From positions 55,644 to 119,643 of the forward strand of contig JASAMV010006501.1 of NCBI GenBank assembly GCA_030248065.1: a stretch of DNA of 64,000 bases. The letters are read 5' to 3'. How positions within the stretch are numbered: position 1 is the stretch's first letter; every line of letters begins with the position of its first letter. The translations under genes were made by a program, and so were the position numbers. Under the pieces are notes generated by a model. It was not told the DNA's origin, ran no database searches, and saw only the letters and a list, made by a program, of their open reading frames with translations. The DNA comes from Rhynchonema sp. JSB1_4 (taxonomy: Eukaryota; Nematoda; Chromadorea; Monhysterida; Xyalidae). Below are positions 45,159-58,500 of the stretch, piece after piece.

Positions 45159-45459
45159 AACGAGTTCCGTGCGGTAAAACGGCCAAATTACAGGGTGTGT
45201 TTTAATTTTCGGCGGGAAAAATATGCGCACCCCGCTCCTGCGCCCCTTTTTCTGTAGCCTGCCTGGCTGGCGCCGCTGTTCAGTCTGCATATATGTGAGA
45301 GACCCACTCGCGCCCCTCTTCCCATCACCCCTACCTAGGTAGCACGGATGTCTGCTGCGTGTAGAACTGCTGCGCATCCTACAAGCGCCCGTCTCGGAGC
45401 CGGCTAGACCTAGGTTGCATGGATCCCCCTCTTCCGTTCATGTTTAGGATACCGCAACA

Positions 45460-46240
45460 TTTATGAACACACCTTCATTCAGAACAGATAGTTAAGTTAC
45501 AGTTAGCTAAGTTATAGTTTATGTTTTTTGGCACATAATATTAATGAACTTTTCGCGTAAACATTTATGAACACAGCTTCATTCAGAACAGATAGTTAGG
45601 TAACAGTTAGCTAAGTTATAGTTTATGTTTCTTGGCACACATTTATGAACACAGCTTCATTCAGAACAGATAGTTAGGTAACAGTTAGCTAAGTTATAGT
45701 TTATGTTTCTTGGCACACATTTATGAACACAGCTTCATTCAGAACAGATAGTTAGGTAACAGTTAGCTAAGTTATAGTTTATGTTTCTTGGCACACATTT
45801 ATGAACACAGCTTCATTCAGAACAGATAGTTAGGTAACAGTTAGCTAAGTTATAGTTTATGTTTTTTGGCACATAACATTAATGAACTTTTCGTGTAAAC
45901 ATTTATGAACACAGCTTCATTCAGAACAGATAGTTAAGTTACCGTTAAACAATTTATAGTTAACTTTTTTACACATAACATTTACGAACTTTCCGTCTGA
46001 ACATTTATTAACCCAGCTTCATGCACAACAGGTAGTTAAGTTACCGTTAAACTATTTATAGTTAACTTTTTTTACATATAACATTTATGAACTTTCCGTC
46101 TGAACATTTATTAACCCAGCTTCATTCACAACAGATAGTTAAGTTACCGTTAAACTATTTATAGTTAACATTTTTTTACATATAACATTTATGAACTTTC
46201 CGTCTGAACATTTATTAACCCAGCTTCATTCACAATCAAA
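45460..46240. repeat. Tandem array of a unit of about 80 bp, left palindrome arm
   Basis: Repeats of ACATTTATGAACACAGCTTC followed by AGAACAGATAGTTAGGTAAC and GTTATAGTTTATGTTTCTTG. The middle units are near-identical, and the units toward the spacer are diverged (ACTTTCCGTCTGAACATTTA). Confidence 0.9.
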
Positions 46241-46409
46241 GCGACACAACACACCACCACATGTGCCACCGAAACGGCGGAGCGTTTCGAGCACATCAAC
46301 CGGCGGATTTCCGTGTGATTTTCATCGTCCAACCATGAGCGAAATTGCGGCAGTTTATGTTCCGCCACATCGAGGCCACTGTCTGAAAAATGGCACATGG
46401 TGTTTGGTA

Positions 46410-46669
46410 CCGTATTGTCGGAAATAGAACCCCCCCATTAACTTACCCCCCATTAATTGAACCCCACCTAAATGGCTCGAAATAAAAAATAGAACCCCCC
46501 ATTAATTAACCCACCCCCATAAATAGAACAATTATTAACAATGATTTTTTTCGTCGGGGGGCCAAATGAAAAATATAACCCCCCAATTTTTAGCCCCCCA
46601 TAAATTGAAACCCCTAAAATGACCCCAGTGAAAAAACAGACCCCCCGGATTCTATTTCCAACAATACGG
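46410..46669. mobile_element. TA-target MITE (CCGTATTGTCGG family), left palindrome arm
   Basis: TA, then CCGTATTGTCGGAAATAGAA, ending in its near inverse (one change, CCAACAATACGG), then TA. The interior is dominated by runs of C. Confidence 0.85.
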
Positions 46670-46695
46670 TATGGGCCCAGCCTGAGCGCTGCTGC

Positions 46696-47012
46696 CAGAG
46701 GTGGGAATCGGACCGGGTTACCTCGGCGCGGCCCGGCCCGACGAGGTCCGGGGGTCGGCCCGGCCCGGCAGTTCGGGCCGGACTCGGCCCGGCCCGGCCA
46801 GACTTGGAAAAAAGTCGGTCCGGCCCGATTTTTTCGGCCCAGACTTTTTCTGATGATATTTTGAAGCAATTTTTTGGTGCAAAAATTACTGTTTTTTGGT
46901 TTAAAAATACCTGATAATCATGGAAGTCGGTACTAATTTGCAGAATCGTCGAAAAATTTTGGCAGATTTAGCCTAAAAAATCACGTTTTTTTATTTTCAT
47001 TGAAATTCGAAA
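46696..47012. mobile_element. GGGCC hAT-type element, truncated at palindrome axis
   Basis: Left end CAGAGGTGGGAATCGGACC preceded by GCTGCTGC. Similarity to the complete copy at 47561-47925 stops near 47012, so its inner half is missing. Confidence 0.8.
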
Positions 47013-47013
47013 T

Positions 47014-47552
47014 CCTCCGTTTCTTTTTCTCCACTGTTATGCGAGTCTGTGACGTTCACATATTGAATTTGCCACAACCCAACCGCTCATGGTTTCTTCA
47101 CAAAGGACATTGAGTCACATGGTTATCGAACCGACTGATCCGCTGCCCCGAGTGCCTCGAGACGTGCAGATGGATGTCGAACGAGACGTTTTGGTCGTCA
47201 ACGCACAAATTGCGTTTTGTGCGAAAACACAAAGGTTTTTTCTTGTTGACTGTCCAAAAACCGCTGAATGGTGTAAAAATTTGGGTCGGTAAACTGACAC
47301 AGCCACCCCCATGCCTCTCCCCCGGGTTTTTTTGCCCCCCCCATTCCTCCCGGGATTTTTTTGCCAACCCCCCCCCCGCAAAACACGTCTCTCCCGTTAT
47401 CTGTGCTTGTGTATCTGGCGACTTTTCTATTAAAAGCAGTTTTTATTCCGCGAAAAAACACCTTCTGGAAAACCTGGGAAATTGTGACGAAAATCGGGCT
47501 AAAAATCTGACCCCGGGAACTTGGGCCGGGCCGGTTGCGACCTCTGGGATTA
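47014..47552. other. Palindrome spacer with a GGGCC hAT fragment
   Basis: Unique sequence between the arms. A frame at 47089-47292 reads TDPLPRVPRDVQMDVERDVL and has gene-like composition but no recognised family. From about 47400 to 47546 the sequence resembles the right part of the element at 9785-10615 and ends GGTTGCGACCTCTG. Confidence 0.5.
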
Positions 47553-47560
47553 GCAGCAGC

Positions 47561-47925
47561 CAGAGGTGGGAATCGGGCCGGGCCGGGCCGACTTTTCGGA
47601 ATGTCGGGCCGGGCCGGGGTGGCCGGCCCGAAAAGGCCCGACATCATCGAATTTCAATAAAAAATCGTGATTTTTTATGCTAAATTTGCCAAAATTGCTC
47701 GCGATTCTGCAAACTAGTACCGACTTCCATGATTATCAGGTATTTTTAAACCAAAAAACAGTAATTTTTGCACCAAAAAATTGCTTCAAATTATCATCAG
47801 AAAAAGTCTGGGCCGAAAAAATCGGGCCGGGCCGACTTTTTTCCAAGTCTGGCCGGGCCGGGCCGACCCCCGGACCTCGTCGGGCCGGGCCGCGCCGAGG
47901 TAACCCGGTCCGATTCCCACCTCTG
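47561..47925. mobile_element. GGGCC hAT-type MITE, complete, right palindrome arm
   Basis: CAGAGGTGGGAATCGGGCC and its inverse, flanked by the duplication GCAGCAGC (47553-47560 and 47926-47933). Confidence 0.9.
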
Positions 47926-47951
47926 GCAGCAGCGCTCAGGCTGGGCCCATA

Positions 47952-48210
47952 CCGTATTGTTGGAAATAGAATCCGGGGGTCTGTTTTTTCACTGGGGTCA
48001 TTTTAGGGGTTTCAATTTATGGGGGGGCTAAAAATTGGGGGGTTATATTTTTCATTTGGCCCCCCGACGAAAAAAATCATTGTTAATAATTGTTCTATTT
48101 ATGGGGGGTGGGTTAATTAATGGGGGTTCTATTTTTTATTTCGAGCCATTTAGGTGGGGTTCAATTAATGGGGGGTAAGTTAATGGGGGGTTCTATTTCC
48201 GACAATACGG
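47952..48210. mobile_element. TA-target MITE (CCGTATTGTCGG family), right palindrome arm
   Basis: Mirror image of 46410-46669, including the same one-base change in one terminus (CCGTATTGTTGG), and flanked by TA. Confidence 0.85.
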
Positions 48211-48394
48211 TACCAAACACCATGTGCCATTTTTCAGACAGTGGCCTCGATGTGGCGGAACATAAACTGCCGCAATTTCGCTCATGGTTGGACGATGAAA
48301 ATCACACGGAAATCCGCCGGTTGATGTGCTCGAAACGCTCCGCCGTTTCGGTGGCACATGTGGTGGTGTGTTGTGTCGCTTTGATTGTGAATGA

Positions 48395-49075
48395 AGCTGG
48401 GTTAATAAATGTTCAGACGGAAAGTTCATAAATGTTATATGTAAAAAAATGTTAACTATAAATAGTTTAACGGTAACTTAACTACCTGTTGTGCATGAAG
48501 CTGGGTTAATAAATGTTCAGACGGAAAGTTCGTAAATGTTATGTGTAAAAAAGTTAACTATAAATTGTTTAACGGTAACTTAACTATCTGTTCTGAATGA
48601 AGCTGTGTTCATAAATGTTTACACGAAAAGTTCATTAATGTTATGTGCCAAAAAACATAAACTATAACTTAGCTAACTGTTACCTAACTATCTGTTCTGA
48701 ATGAAGTCTGTAAAAAAGTTCATAAATGTTGTGCCAAGAAACATAAACTATAACTTAGCTAACTGTTACCTAACTATCTTTCTGAATGAAGCTGTGTTCA
48801 TAAAATGTGTGCCAAGAAACATAAACTATAACTTAGCTAACTGTTACCTAACTATCTGTTCTGAATGAAGCTGTGTTCATAAATGTGTGCCAAGAAACAT
48901 AAACTATAACTTAGCTAACTGTTACCTAACTATCTGTTCTGAATGAAGCTGTGTTCATAAATGTTTACGCGAAAAGTTCATTAATATTATGTGCCAAAAA
49001 ACATAAACTATAACTTAGCTAACTGTAACTTAACTATCTGTTCTGAATGAAGGTGTGTTCATAAATGTTGCGGTA
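48395..49075. repeat. Tandem array of a unit of about 80 bp, right palindrome arm
   Basis: Reverse complement of the left-arm array, with fewer or shortened units, for example a deletion near 48705-48730. Confidence 0.9.
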
Positions 49076-49590
49076 TCCTAAACATGAACGGAAGAGGGGG
49101 ATCCATGCAACCTAGGTCTAGCCGGCTCCAAGACGGGCGCTTGTAGGATGCGCAGCAGTTCTACACGCAGCAGAGATCCGTGCTACCTGGGTGGGGATGA
49201 TAGGAAGAGGGGCGCGGGCGGGTCTTTCACTTATGTGCACGGGCTGGGCCTTGACTTACATGCAGACTGAGCAGCAGCGCCAGCCAGGCAGGCTACACTA
49301 GAAAAGGGGCGCGGGATGGGACTAACAGCTGAAAAGGAGCGCGGGTTGCGCATACTTTTCCCGCCGAAAATTAAAACACACCCTGTAATTTGGCCGTTTT
49401 ACCGCACGGAACTCGTTTTACATCAAATACATGGGGGCGCGGGGGGGTTTGGACCCATATCACCAACTGTGCACGGACCACGCATACGAGCGCGATTCGA
49501 CAGCGGCAAGGCAACAACAATTTTGTTTGAACTTCGCACAGTATGTTCAATTTGATGATGAGCAACCAACAACCAGCACGCTGGTCGAAA

Positions 49591-52500
49591 TCACTGCTGC
49601 TCCTCGAGCACAAGACAGGCCCAAGCAAAATCGCGGCTGACATTCTGGTAGTGTGACACAGGCCCAACCACCCAACGGTCAGTCACGATGACGAACCTGT
49701 GCACACTGATCGACGTTCAGATATCTGCGACAGAGACGTACATCGTCCAACATCATGTGCACGTCGTTCAACAATCGTTCGATGGTGGACGGCGTTTGAC
49801 AGATGACCGAGATCACATCACGCAACTGGTCCACCAATACGTCCACGCCCACATCGCACTGCAAATAAAGTGTTCGTCGGTTGGTGACCGCGTGACTTTT
49901 GGTACATATGTTGCCAGAATCACATGGGTAATTTCGATTTCGACCACTTAGAAGCTGTCGAAATTAGTGGCATGAAACATCGTGATCAACGCAAGCGCGT
50001 AGAGGACCGATCACCGTGTTTTATGCCCCAGCAGTAGTCGGTCAGCACAGAACCAGATGATGTTGTTTGACATGTTTCGTATTTGTGTGGGGTCAAAAAC
50101 GGCAATATCCACTAGTAATTTCAATGCACAAACATTCAAAAAACTGGCGTGTTGATGTCTGACAACGCAACAAAGTACAGCAATATTAGCTCCTAATCCG
50201 AATTCACGCACCCGTGCGTCGGTGGTTCCATTGGCAATGCTCGCAGCCGGGCTGACACTGTCATCGTGTTGGCCCGATGTCGGTTGACTGGCGCCGGGTG
50301 GGGGCGCCGACTGGTGTTTCTTCTTGCCCCCCTTGGTCGCGGTGACGCCCTTTGCAGCAGCACTCAATGCGAGTCTCAGTGTGAACACAGCGATGTGCAG
50401 TGCGATGGCTATGCTTTGCATCAGATAGCTGATATGACACAATTGCAGATGTGGAAAATGTCGATCGTTCGATTGACCATTGTTAAATGATGAAACATTG
50501 CTGCCAGCGTTGGCGTTGATTGGCGTCAGTTGATGGCACGATACGATGCCTGCATGCCGTAATTGGGTACAATCAGGGACGTAGCTAGGAGAGCGGCTAA
50601 TACAGCCGGCTTTAGTTCGCTCGCTGATTAAAATCGAAACATCAAAACCACCATGTGGCCGGCCAGAGTCCCCCAAAATGGTAAAAGATGGGTAAAGCCT
50701 TTATAAGTAAAGTTAGAAAACTTGTCGTCATGTAATTCGTTAGACAGCTAGCTGGACCAGCCTGTGCAAGCACAACAGTGGACGACAAATAGCAACCCCG
50801 CCCCCAACGTACGTCTAATGACGGTCTGTACATCATCGGTGGTGGGCAATTGGTGCAATCGATCGGGCGAATGGTCACGTCGCACATTCGAACCAACATC
50901 CTTGCGTTTCGCACTATTATTGTTATTGCTGTTGTTCGACAGTTCAGCACCTGGAATAATGTACAAGGTTGATTGCAAGAAAAAATCATCAACAGCGACG
51001 TGGCATTTTCAGCCACTACATAGGAGGTTCACTTTATGAAGTTGCCGTCAGACTAGGAATCAAAGTAGTACCGTTCAGGAAATGCTATATGGACAGTTGC
51101 ACTATGTCAGTTACCATAAATAAATCGTACCGGAATCAAGCAGCGACAGGTCAGACACGTTCGATGCGAGATCATCGGTGGACGTGGCCGTTGACGACGC
51201 CGATGACGGAGTGGCGTGACCACTGTCCATGCCTGAATCAACAAGGCAATCATGCCTTATACATTGTGATCGTGAATGAACAAAGATTGGTACCTGAGCC
51301 AGCAGCCAGGCATCGTCGACACACAACGAAGTACGCACAGTCCATCATCAGATCGATCAGGTCGAAGTAGCCGCCATTCACGTACACGTGCCATTGTACA
51401 CTGGGTGCGTCTTGCAGTCGTATCTGAATTAATTATGCGACAAAAGCCGTACATTAAGATTAAAGACGTCGAAACGCAACTTTAGAACATGGCCATTTCC
51501 AGCAGCAGACAGGCCACGATTGAAGACTCTGACCCATAATGTGGTGACTAACGGTGTGTGGTTGTGCATATGTGGCGGCGCAATGCCTGTGATGTGTCTT
51601 CAGCTCGATGGTGATCGCCCTCAACTGCTGTCGTCGTTGTTCGTCCGTGCACTCGCTCGACACGAGCACACCCAACACACGCAGCACCAGCTGATGGTGA
51701 CGCAGGATGTCCAGCTGCAATCCGGACGCTATCAGACGAACGAAAGTTACTATCTTCTCCGGAAAATATTTTTGTTGAAAAAAGAAACAGTTGTTCCGAG
51801 CCAAAAATTTTGCCGAATGGGGCACATTTGGGTATCCGGAAAAATATCTGTTCGTTACTTTCACTTCTCGGGAAAAATGCGTTTTTTGCATTCGCACACA
51901 TACATACATACATATGTAGGTGACAATACACCGCCACTGTGAAATTGATGTGAACCCAAGATACTCCAGAACACACCAATTCCTGATACGATTGTTTCGA
52001 TCTATCCGCCCTTCGCACATCGACATCACCGGGGTCCCAGTCCGGAAGAACGTCGAAATCGCGATTGTCACGCAGTTTGTTCCATTGAATCGATGCGAGC
52101 ACATCGGACGGCGCTGACCGAAGACATTCGATTGCTGCCGACTCGCTGCACACAGAGAACACCAGTGTCATGTCAGAAGGCACGCACTACGAATGCGGTC
52201 GGAACGCGACAAACGCATTTATTGAGTGCGTTTGCATCACAGGGTCAGCACTAATTTCGAGCAGTGCAAAAGCTGTCCATCTGGGGCAGCTGTACGGCAA
52301 CAATATCTGCGCTGGTCGAAAAAAGCGTCACAACCGCATTACCAAAAGCGGCCCGAGAAGAACCGCGACCCTTGATAACTGATGTGATGGTAACTTAGAA
52401 ATTTATTGAAAAACATTGTGGATGTGATAGAGAACCACTTGCCGGCACCTGCCTCAGTGCATGACTGACCAAACAACCATACTTACTCAGGACATTGCGT

Positions 52501-55500
52501 GGCGAGCTGGACAAAGGTCTGCATCACCGTTGCACCCATGCAGTAGACGGAATTGAGTGTTTGTTCGAGATGAGAGGTCATGTCGATGATCTGGGGGAAT
52601 GCACCACGATAATATGCGTTCACCAGCGCCTCCAGCATCTGCAGATCGCAAAATATCTTGGTTTGGTAGAAAGTGCAAGTGCCAAACCCGTTGCTACAAT
52701 ATACTGTAGTTCCACATCGAACAAAAATAAAAAACAACCGTTCTTTCCGCACGAAAAATAACGAACACAATTAGTCCGTGCACTCGAAAAATATAAAATT
52801 CCGAAAAAAATTCGTCGCAAGGTTAGTTTCTCAAATCGTGCAAAAACACCACTTTCTGTCCTTTGGTCAACTTGTTACGTTTCTCGCGAAGTAATTTCAT
52901 ACCATGTTTTGCCCAAATGTACCCTGTTTTAACGCTTCTACTAGAATAGGGAGGGCGCAATGCATCTCATGACTGATGAGGACCCGGATGCATTGTGACA
53001 TATATAGTCTCCTGAGAGGGCCCGAAACTATATATGCAGCTTTAGACTACTCTATTATTATAAAAATTGCTAAATAAAACACTGCTATGCACTCCTTAAA
53101 TGATTGTTGGGCCGGACAAATATCGGGAGAAAATCGGTTTTTCGTGCAATTAAAAGTTGCAACTAGAAGAGCTGCACACACAAACGTACCTCCGCCTCGG
53201 CGGTGCTGAAGTACGAGCTGGTTTGCTGATAGTACCAACAGGCAGTCTCGACATAGCCGAATGAACGATGGGCGTCGAACAACAAGTACCTGTGCCAACG
53301 ACCAGACAATATGGGAATTGAAAGGCGGTCGGTGACATGATCAGGAAGAAATATCTATAGAGAATATCTGATACGTAGAGTGGTGACAAGGTCAACCGAA
53401 GAATAAGTACCAACGTAGGGTGGGAAATTCTACGCTATAAAAATGTCACCATAAAGAGAGCAGACTGTATGTCCTGTTGATCACTGAAATACCACGCCTT
53501 GGCGACGTTGGGATTGGCTCTGGCCAGACTAGTGTGTGACGTACCCCAATGAGTCGAGCTGCATGTTCTTGACGGCCAACTGATCACCACACAATTCTCG
53601 GGCCCGTTCGGTCGCACCTGTGTTACTTACACGATAGGAATGAAGAAATGCAAATTTAATATTAATATACCAGTCAATCACTCAAATCTGGCAACAAATC
53701 CACGATAGACATACCGAGCAGCACGTAGATCTTTGCGAGAATCATTGAGAAATTGAAATTGGCAGCACTGCGACTGAGCGCAGCTTCAAGCAGCAACGCG
53801 ATTTCGTGAAGCACCATGACGTCACCTGAAGAAGCAGAAAAGGTCGGTTGGGATTTGATATGTCGGTGCTGTGCTGTGCGTGTGCACATACTCTGTTCGT
53901 TGTACAAATCCCAGAGCAGCTGGACTGCGAACGACATGTACGCATCAGCTGGATGAAAGTCGGACGAATTCTCGGTCACTTCTGAAAAACAAAGGCTGCC
54001 GATGTTTCCTTGAATGTTCGTGTTCGATAGCATCCACCCAGAATGTGATCACTTACCGAATTGCATGGTGGCGGTGTACAAGCGCACACAGTCATGTACG
54101 AGCGACATACGTGCATCAGCACTGATCTCGCCGTGCACATCGAGGCAGCGCGACAACTGCAGTCGACACACGTCACGGTACACGTCGCGCGCCTGACAGA
54201 AATCAGTCGATCATGGAATGCACTTGTGGTCGTCACCTCACCCACTACACACTCTTCCAGCACAAACGGATGACACAACAAACAACAACTTACATCTGTG
54301 GGCGTGTCGTCACGACTTGTCGAATTGTGCAGATATGCCACAAACTGAAACATTTTTATTCACAGTGTTGGCCAACGTGAACAGATCAACAAATTAGGAC
54401 AGCAAATATGCATCAATATCAAACCTCTTTCTGTTGCTGCTCGCCGAGCAAACACAGATATGGCCGAATGTCAGCGAAACAGCACGGTTTGTCGCCGAAA
54501 ACATCGACGTATTCGATCAATAGACGAGATGGTTCACCTTATATCATTAGGAAATCTTGATTATGATAACACGCAGCTAGCTGCACCATCAATGAACAGT
54601 TATTGAACACCTATCTTGGTTCATTCAAATATAATATGTTTGCTTCGACTTCGAGGTTGAACTGGCCAACAACATGCACGGTACGAGGTTGGGAAAACAA
54701 AGTATGACCCAAATTCGATAAATTTCACTCAGAACGGGATGCAGAGCGACTTATTATCACATCAAACGTCGCGGTTCGTTCGGGGTCCAAATACGTTACT
54801 TTTGAGGGCAACGCGAATTGCTTACATACGTTCACAGCAAAAGCATGCGCCTAATCCTACATAGGTGACTAAAAAGAGCAACCACGCCTTGAACCGGGGA
54901 AAACGAATTTCCGTGTTTGCGAGCACAGTGTACATCATGTCTGGTCCAGCTAGAGGGCAATCATCGAGCAAGGGGTTAATAAAATGCGAGTGGTGTACGC
55001 GAACAGCAAGCAGCATCACTCACCTAGCTTGTACGTACCTAGATCGGCACGAACTACACAATCGTTCTCGAGCAGTCCGGATATCCAACGAAGTCGAGCT
55101 AGATACGGACCGCGATATCGAAGATTGGGCGCTTCGGGCACTCGATTTAAACAATGCAGTATCGTGTCCGTCACACAGGTGATCAGGCTGAGCAATTTGA
55201 AGCCATTGACTATTATTTCATATAATAAACTTAGCACCTAGCAGTGCGCGCCAAAGCTGCGATTCGCTTGGAATAATCGAATTAAAAAACAAACTCGGAT
55301 TTTCGACTGGGATCGTTTTTGAGAATTTGGAATGACGAAGTGAACACCAGCGAATAGAGACGCCAGTCGTCACGGCTGTAACAACACAATGTATAAACTA
55401 ACAATGTCAACTTTAACAAGTTCAAAAACAATTATTATGAAACTAAAAGACGTCCACCTCGCAGGCAGCATGTCACAACAGGCTCGAATTACATCTTCGT

Positions 55501-58500
55501 GCCGACAAAGTTTTTGCCACAATTCGAAAATTCTATAATTCCGGTCCCACATAGTCTTGTCGACATTGAATTTTTCTGAATCACGATGGGTGTGAAATTC
55601 GGAAAAAATGCTTTTGAAATTTCATTCAGCAAAAAAAACAATACAAACTGACCAATCAAAGGACCCTGCAGCACGTCCAGAGCTTCCTGATAATCACCTT
55701 TCATTTCCAAAATTAGAAAGTACAGATTGACTTCTGAAAACATTTTCGAACATTAGTTCAGATTATTGTTTTATGAAATGTTGTGATGTGACAGTGAGAA
55801 GGAAAAAGGTGACCAATACGAACCACAAGCAGTTTCTAGAGCATCGTCGTTCACATATTTTTCAGCCATGCGCTTAGCCAATGGAAGGTACATGGTGTTG
55901 GCCAGGGAAGGATTGCTAATTGCCTGCAATGGCAAGGTTTCAGTTGATAGGAATGAAAATTTTAACATAGAAGCAATACGCAGCACAATTCACCTGCATG
56001 ACCGTGCTCATTATTGCCCAGAAGTAGTAAGTGACTTGTGGGTGCTCCTTAGCGATTTGCATTGCGCTTTGTTGCTGTTTTCTGAACGGAAATGTGCAAC
56101 GATTTGAAAATTTGAAATGTGTGTAGAAATGTGTTTGAAATCTAGAAATGACTTGAATCTGAAATGTTTGTTGGTTCTTCCAGAAATGAGTCCATCCCAG
56201 GGTTTTTTTTTTCAAAATTCACTAGGTGCAACTTAGGTGCAACCCCCCAATTTTTAGGTGCAAGCTGGCCAAAGTAGGTGCAACCCCTATTTTGGACAAA
56301 AAACGCCAATTTTAGGCTTTTTTGCCAGGTTGTGTTTCAATCAATTTCGTCTTTTAGAAATTCAATAAAGTTTAAACCAATAAATCCCCTTTCCTCTACC
56401 AAAACAAACCTTTCCGGAAAACAACATCTTTTTTCATCTTCTTTCTCATAATTAATACCCAAAAAAAAAAAAAAAAAACATAAATTTCATGTCACCATAT
56501 CCACATTTGGGAGTCACGTACGAATCAATTACTTTCGCTGTTCATTTACTTTGTGTGGGTATCTAACACTGTTGTCATGCTCTGCGCTGGTTCTAGTCAG
56601 TGTAGTTCCTGGGGGAGGGGGTCCCCTCCTAAGGTACATTAACCGCCGCGACAAGGTACACTAGTACACTGACCGCCGCACCAGGTACACTAACCGCCGC
56701 AATTTTTGCCTAAAATAGGCATTTTTAGCCCAAGATGGGCATTTTTAGGCCTAAGATGGGTAATTTTCAGGTCAATGTTGTCAAAAGTCGTCAAAATACC
56801 CTATTTATCGAGAATTTTTTTCCAAAAAAGGGCAAAAATATGTCTAATTATTGACCTCAAAGAAGGACGTTTTCCTGAATTTTGGTCTTCCCCCCTCCTT
56901 CTCCCCACAGGGAGGTACACTAACCGCCGCACCGACAAAGTGGGTAGGTTCACTAACCGCCTCGCCGGACCAGGAACTACACTGATCCTAGTACAGCATG
57001 TATTTGTTTTGAATCTTATCACCAGCACACCAGGTACATACTAACTGTGTACGAAATCAATCAATCAGATCAATATTTTTTGTCGATGTCGACCAAATGC
57101 TTCGATGGAATTTATTGGAAGGAATGAAAAGCCGCGCAGCGCATTTTTTTGTTTCTAAGCTTTCCAACCTTAAAAGATGCTATATAAATGCTAAATTAAG
57201 CAAAATTTTAGGTGCAACCTTGCACCTAACACTGAATTTTTAGGTGCAATTCTGATTTTTTAGGTGCAAATTGCACCTAAAAAGTGTCTAAAAAAAACTA
57301 TGGTCCATCCTTCCAAGAGGAAGACAGAAACGCACCGGAAATCCAGCATGCGAACATAGGCCATGAATAAATGACACAATAAGTCTTCAGATCGCGGCGC
57401 CACTTTGCACGCCGATTCGTACATTCGTGCGATGCGGTCAGCTGAAAAAGCATTCGATTGTCATCAGTGAATGCAAAGTTACGCTGCACAAATCAGTATG
57501 TCATTGGTCAATTGGCAAGTTTGACTCAACAGACAGCCCCACCACCCAGCCCGCCATTATGACTGTTGCCAGACGCAAACCCGAGAGAGAATCGGACTAA
57601 CGACATCGTAATTCCTTGAAGCAATGTGTCAACGCTTGCAGCGTCACTTCGCCAGTTGGCTGCACCGATTCAACCTCGTTGATGATTGGCCAAGCCTCAT
57701 CAGATCGCCCAAGTCGAATCAAGGCCAAGCTCTTGAGCGCCTGAAACATTTTGTCGGCATTGGTGAAAACAGCAGCTGGCGTATTCGGCAAGACATACCT
57801 TGGCTGCATGCAGGTCGGAATGCTTCTTGATGATTCGATCCGATTCTTGAATTGCTTTCTTGTTTCTACCGGAATCAAGGGCATCTGAAAAATGCGCATC
57901 CTCTTTGTTGAAATCGGAACACGAAAATGAATTAGGCACGCAAACGGTGCTTTTGCAGTGATGATGACAAAAGCCAGCGTGCTGACGCCAAAAGCCCACG
58001 TGCTACTGAATACCAGAGAACGTCTACCCACCGCCGTCTAACCAGAGATGTTCTTTTTCTTTCTCTGGTAGACGCGGCGGCGGCAACCCCCAGGCCGGCC
58101 GTGGTGGTCAAAAACTGACTTATCCGAATGCCAATTCAATATTCAAACCGTGGCGGTCATATGAATCAGGTATGTTGAGTAAAAATGAAGTTACTGTATA
58201 TCAGTTTCCTTTTTGCATTAGGCTTAGTTTCAGATTGAAGCTCAGGCTCCATCCTGGAAAACCTGACCATAGAAAAGATAAAATCCAAAAAAGTTCAACT
58301 TCAGACTTTAAGTTCAACTTCAACTCCCGATACCTTGGAAAAACCTGCCGATACCCGATACTTTTTGGGTGCCAATACCCGATACCTTCCGATCCCTACT
58401 TGTCCATCATCTGTCAACCTTTATTGAAAGCAATGAATTTTCCACCAAACATACTGTAGGTTCAGAAAAAAATCGCAAAAATCGGGTAAAAATCTGTCCC

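Larger units (their letters stand above)
45136..49437. repeat. 4.3 kb imperfect palindrome (giant inverted repeat)
   Basis: Left arm about 45136-47013 and right arm about 47650-49437 are reverse complements with small indels, around a spacer of roughly 640 bp. The outer ends read CCCCAATGTATTTGATGTAA and the inverse. Both arms contain, in mirrored order, a GC-rich block, an array of a unit of about 80 bp, a TA-target MITE and a GGGCC hAT element. It may be a foldback transposon or an inverted duplication. No flanking duplication could be defined because the edges are C/G homopolymers. Confidence 0.88.

Noticed and set aside
45460..46240. CRISPR-like regular repeats
   Set aside because: The units are contiguous tandem repeats of about 80 bp without unique spacers, in an animal genome.
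46191..46427. 78-aa frame repeated identically on the other strand at 48193-48429
   Set aside because: It is present twice because the palindrome is. It has no domain and overlaps the array and a MITE edge. It could be an old exon captured by the element, but nothing supports expression.
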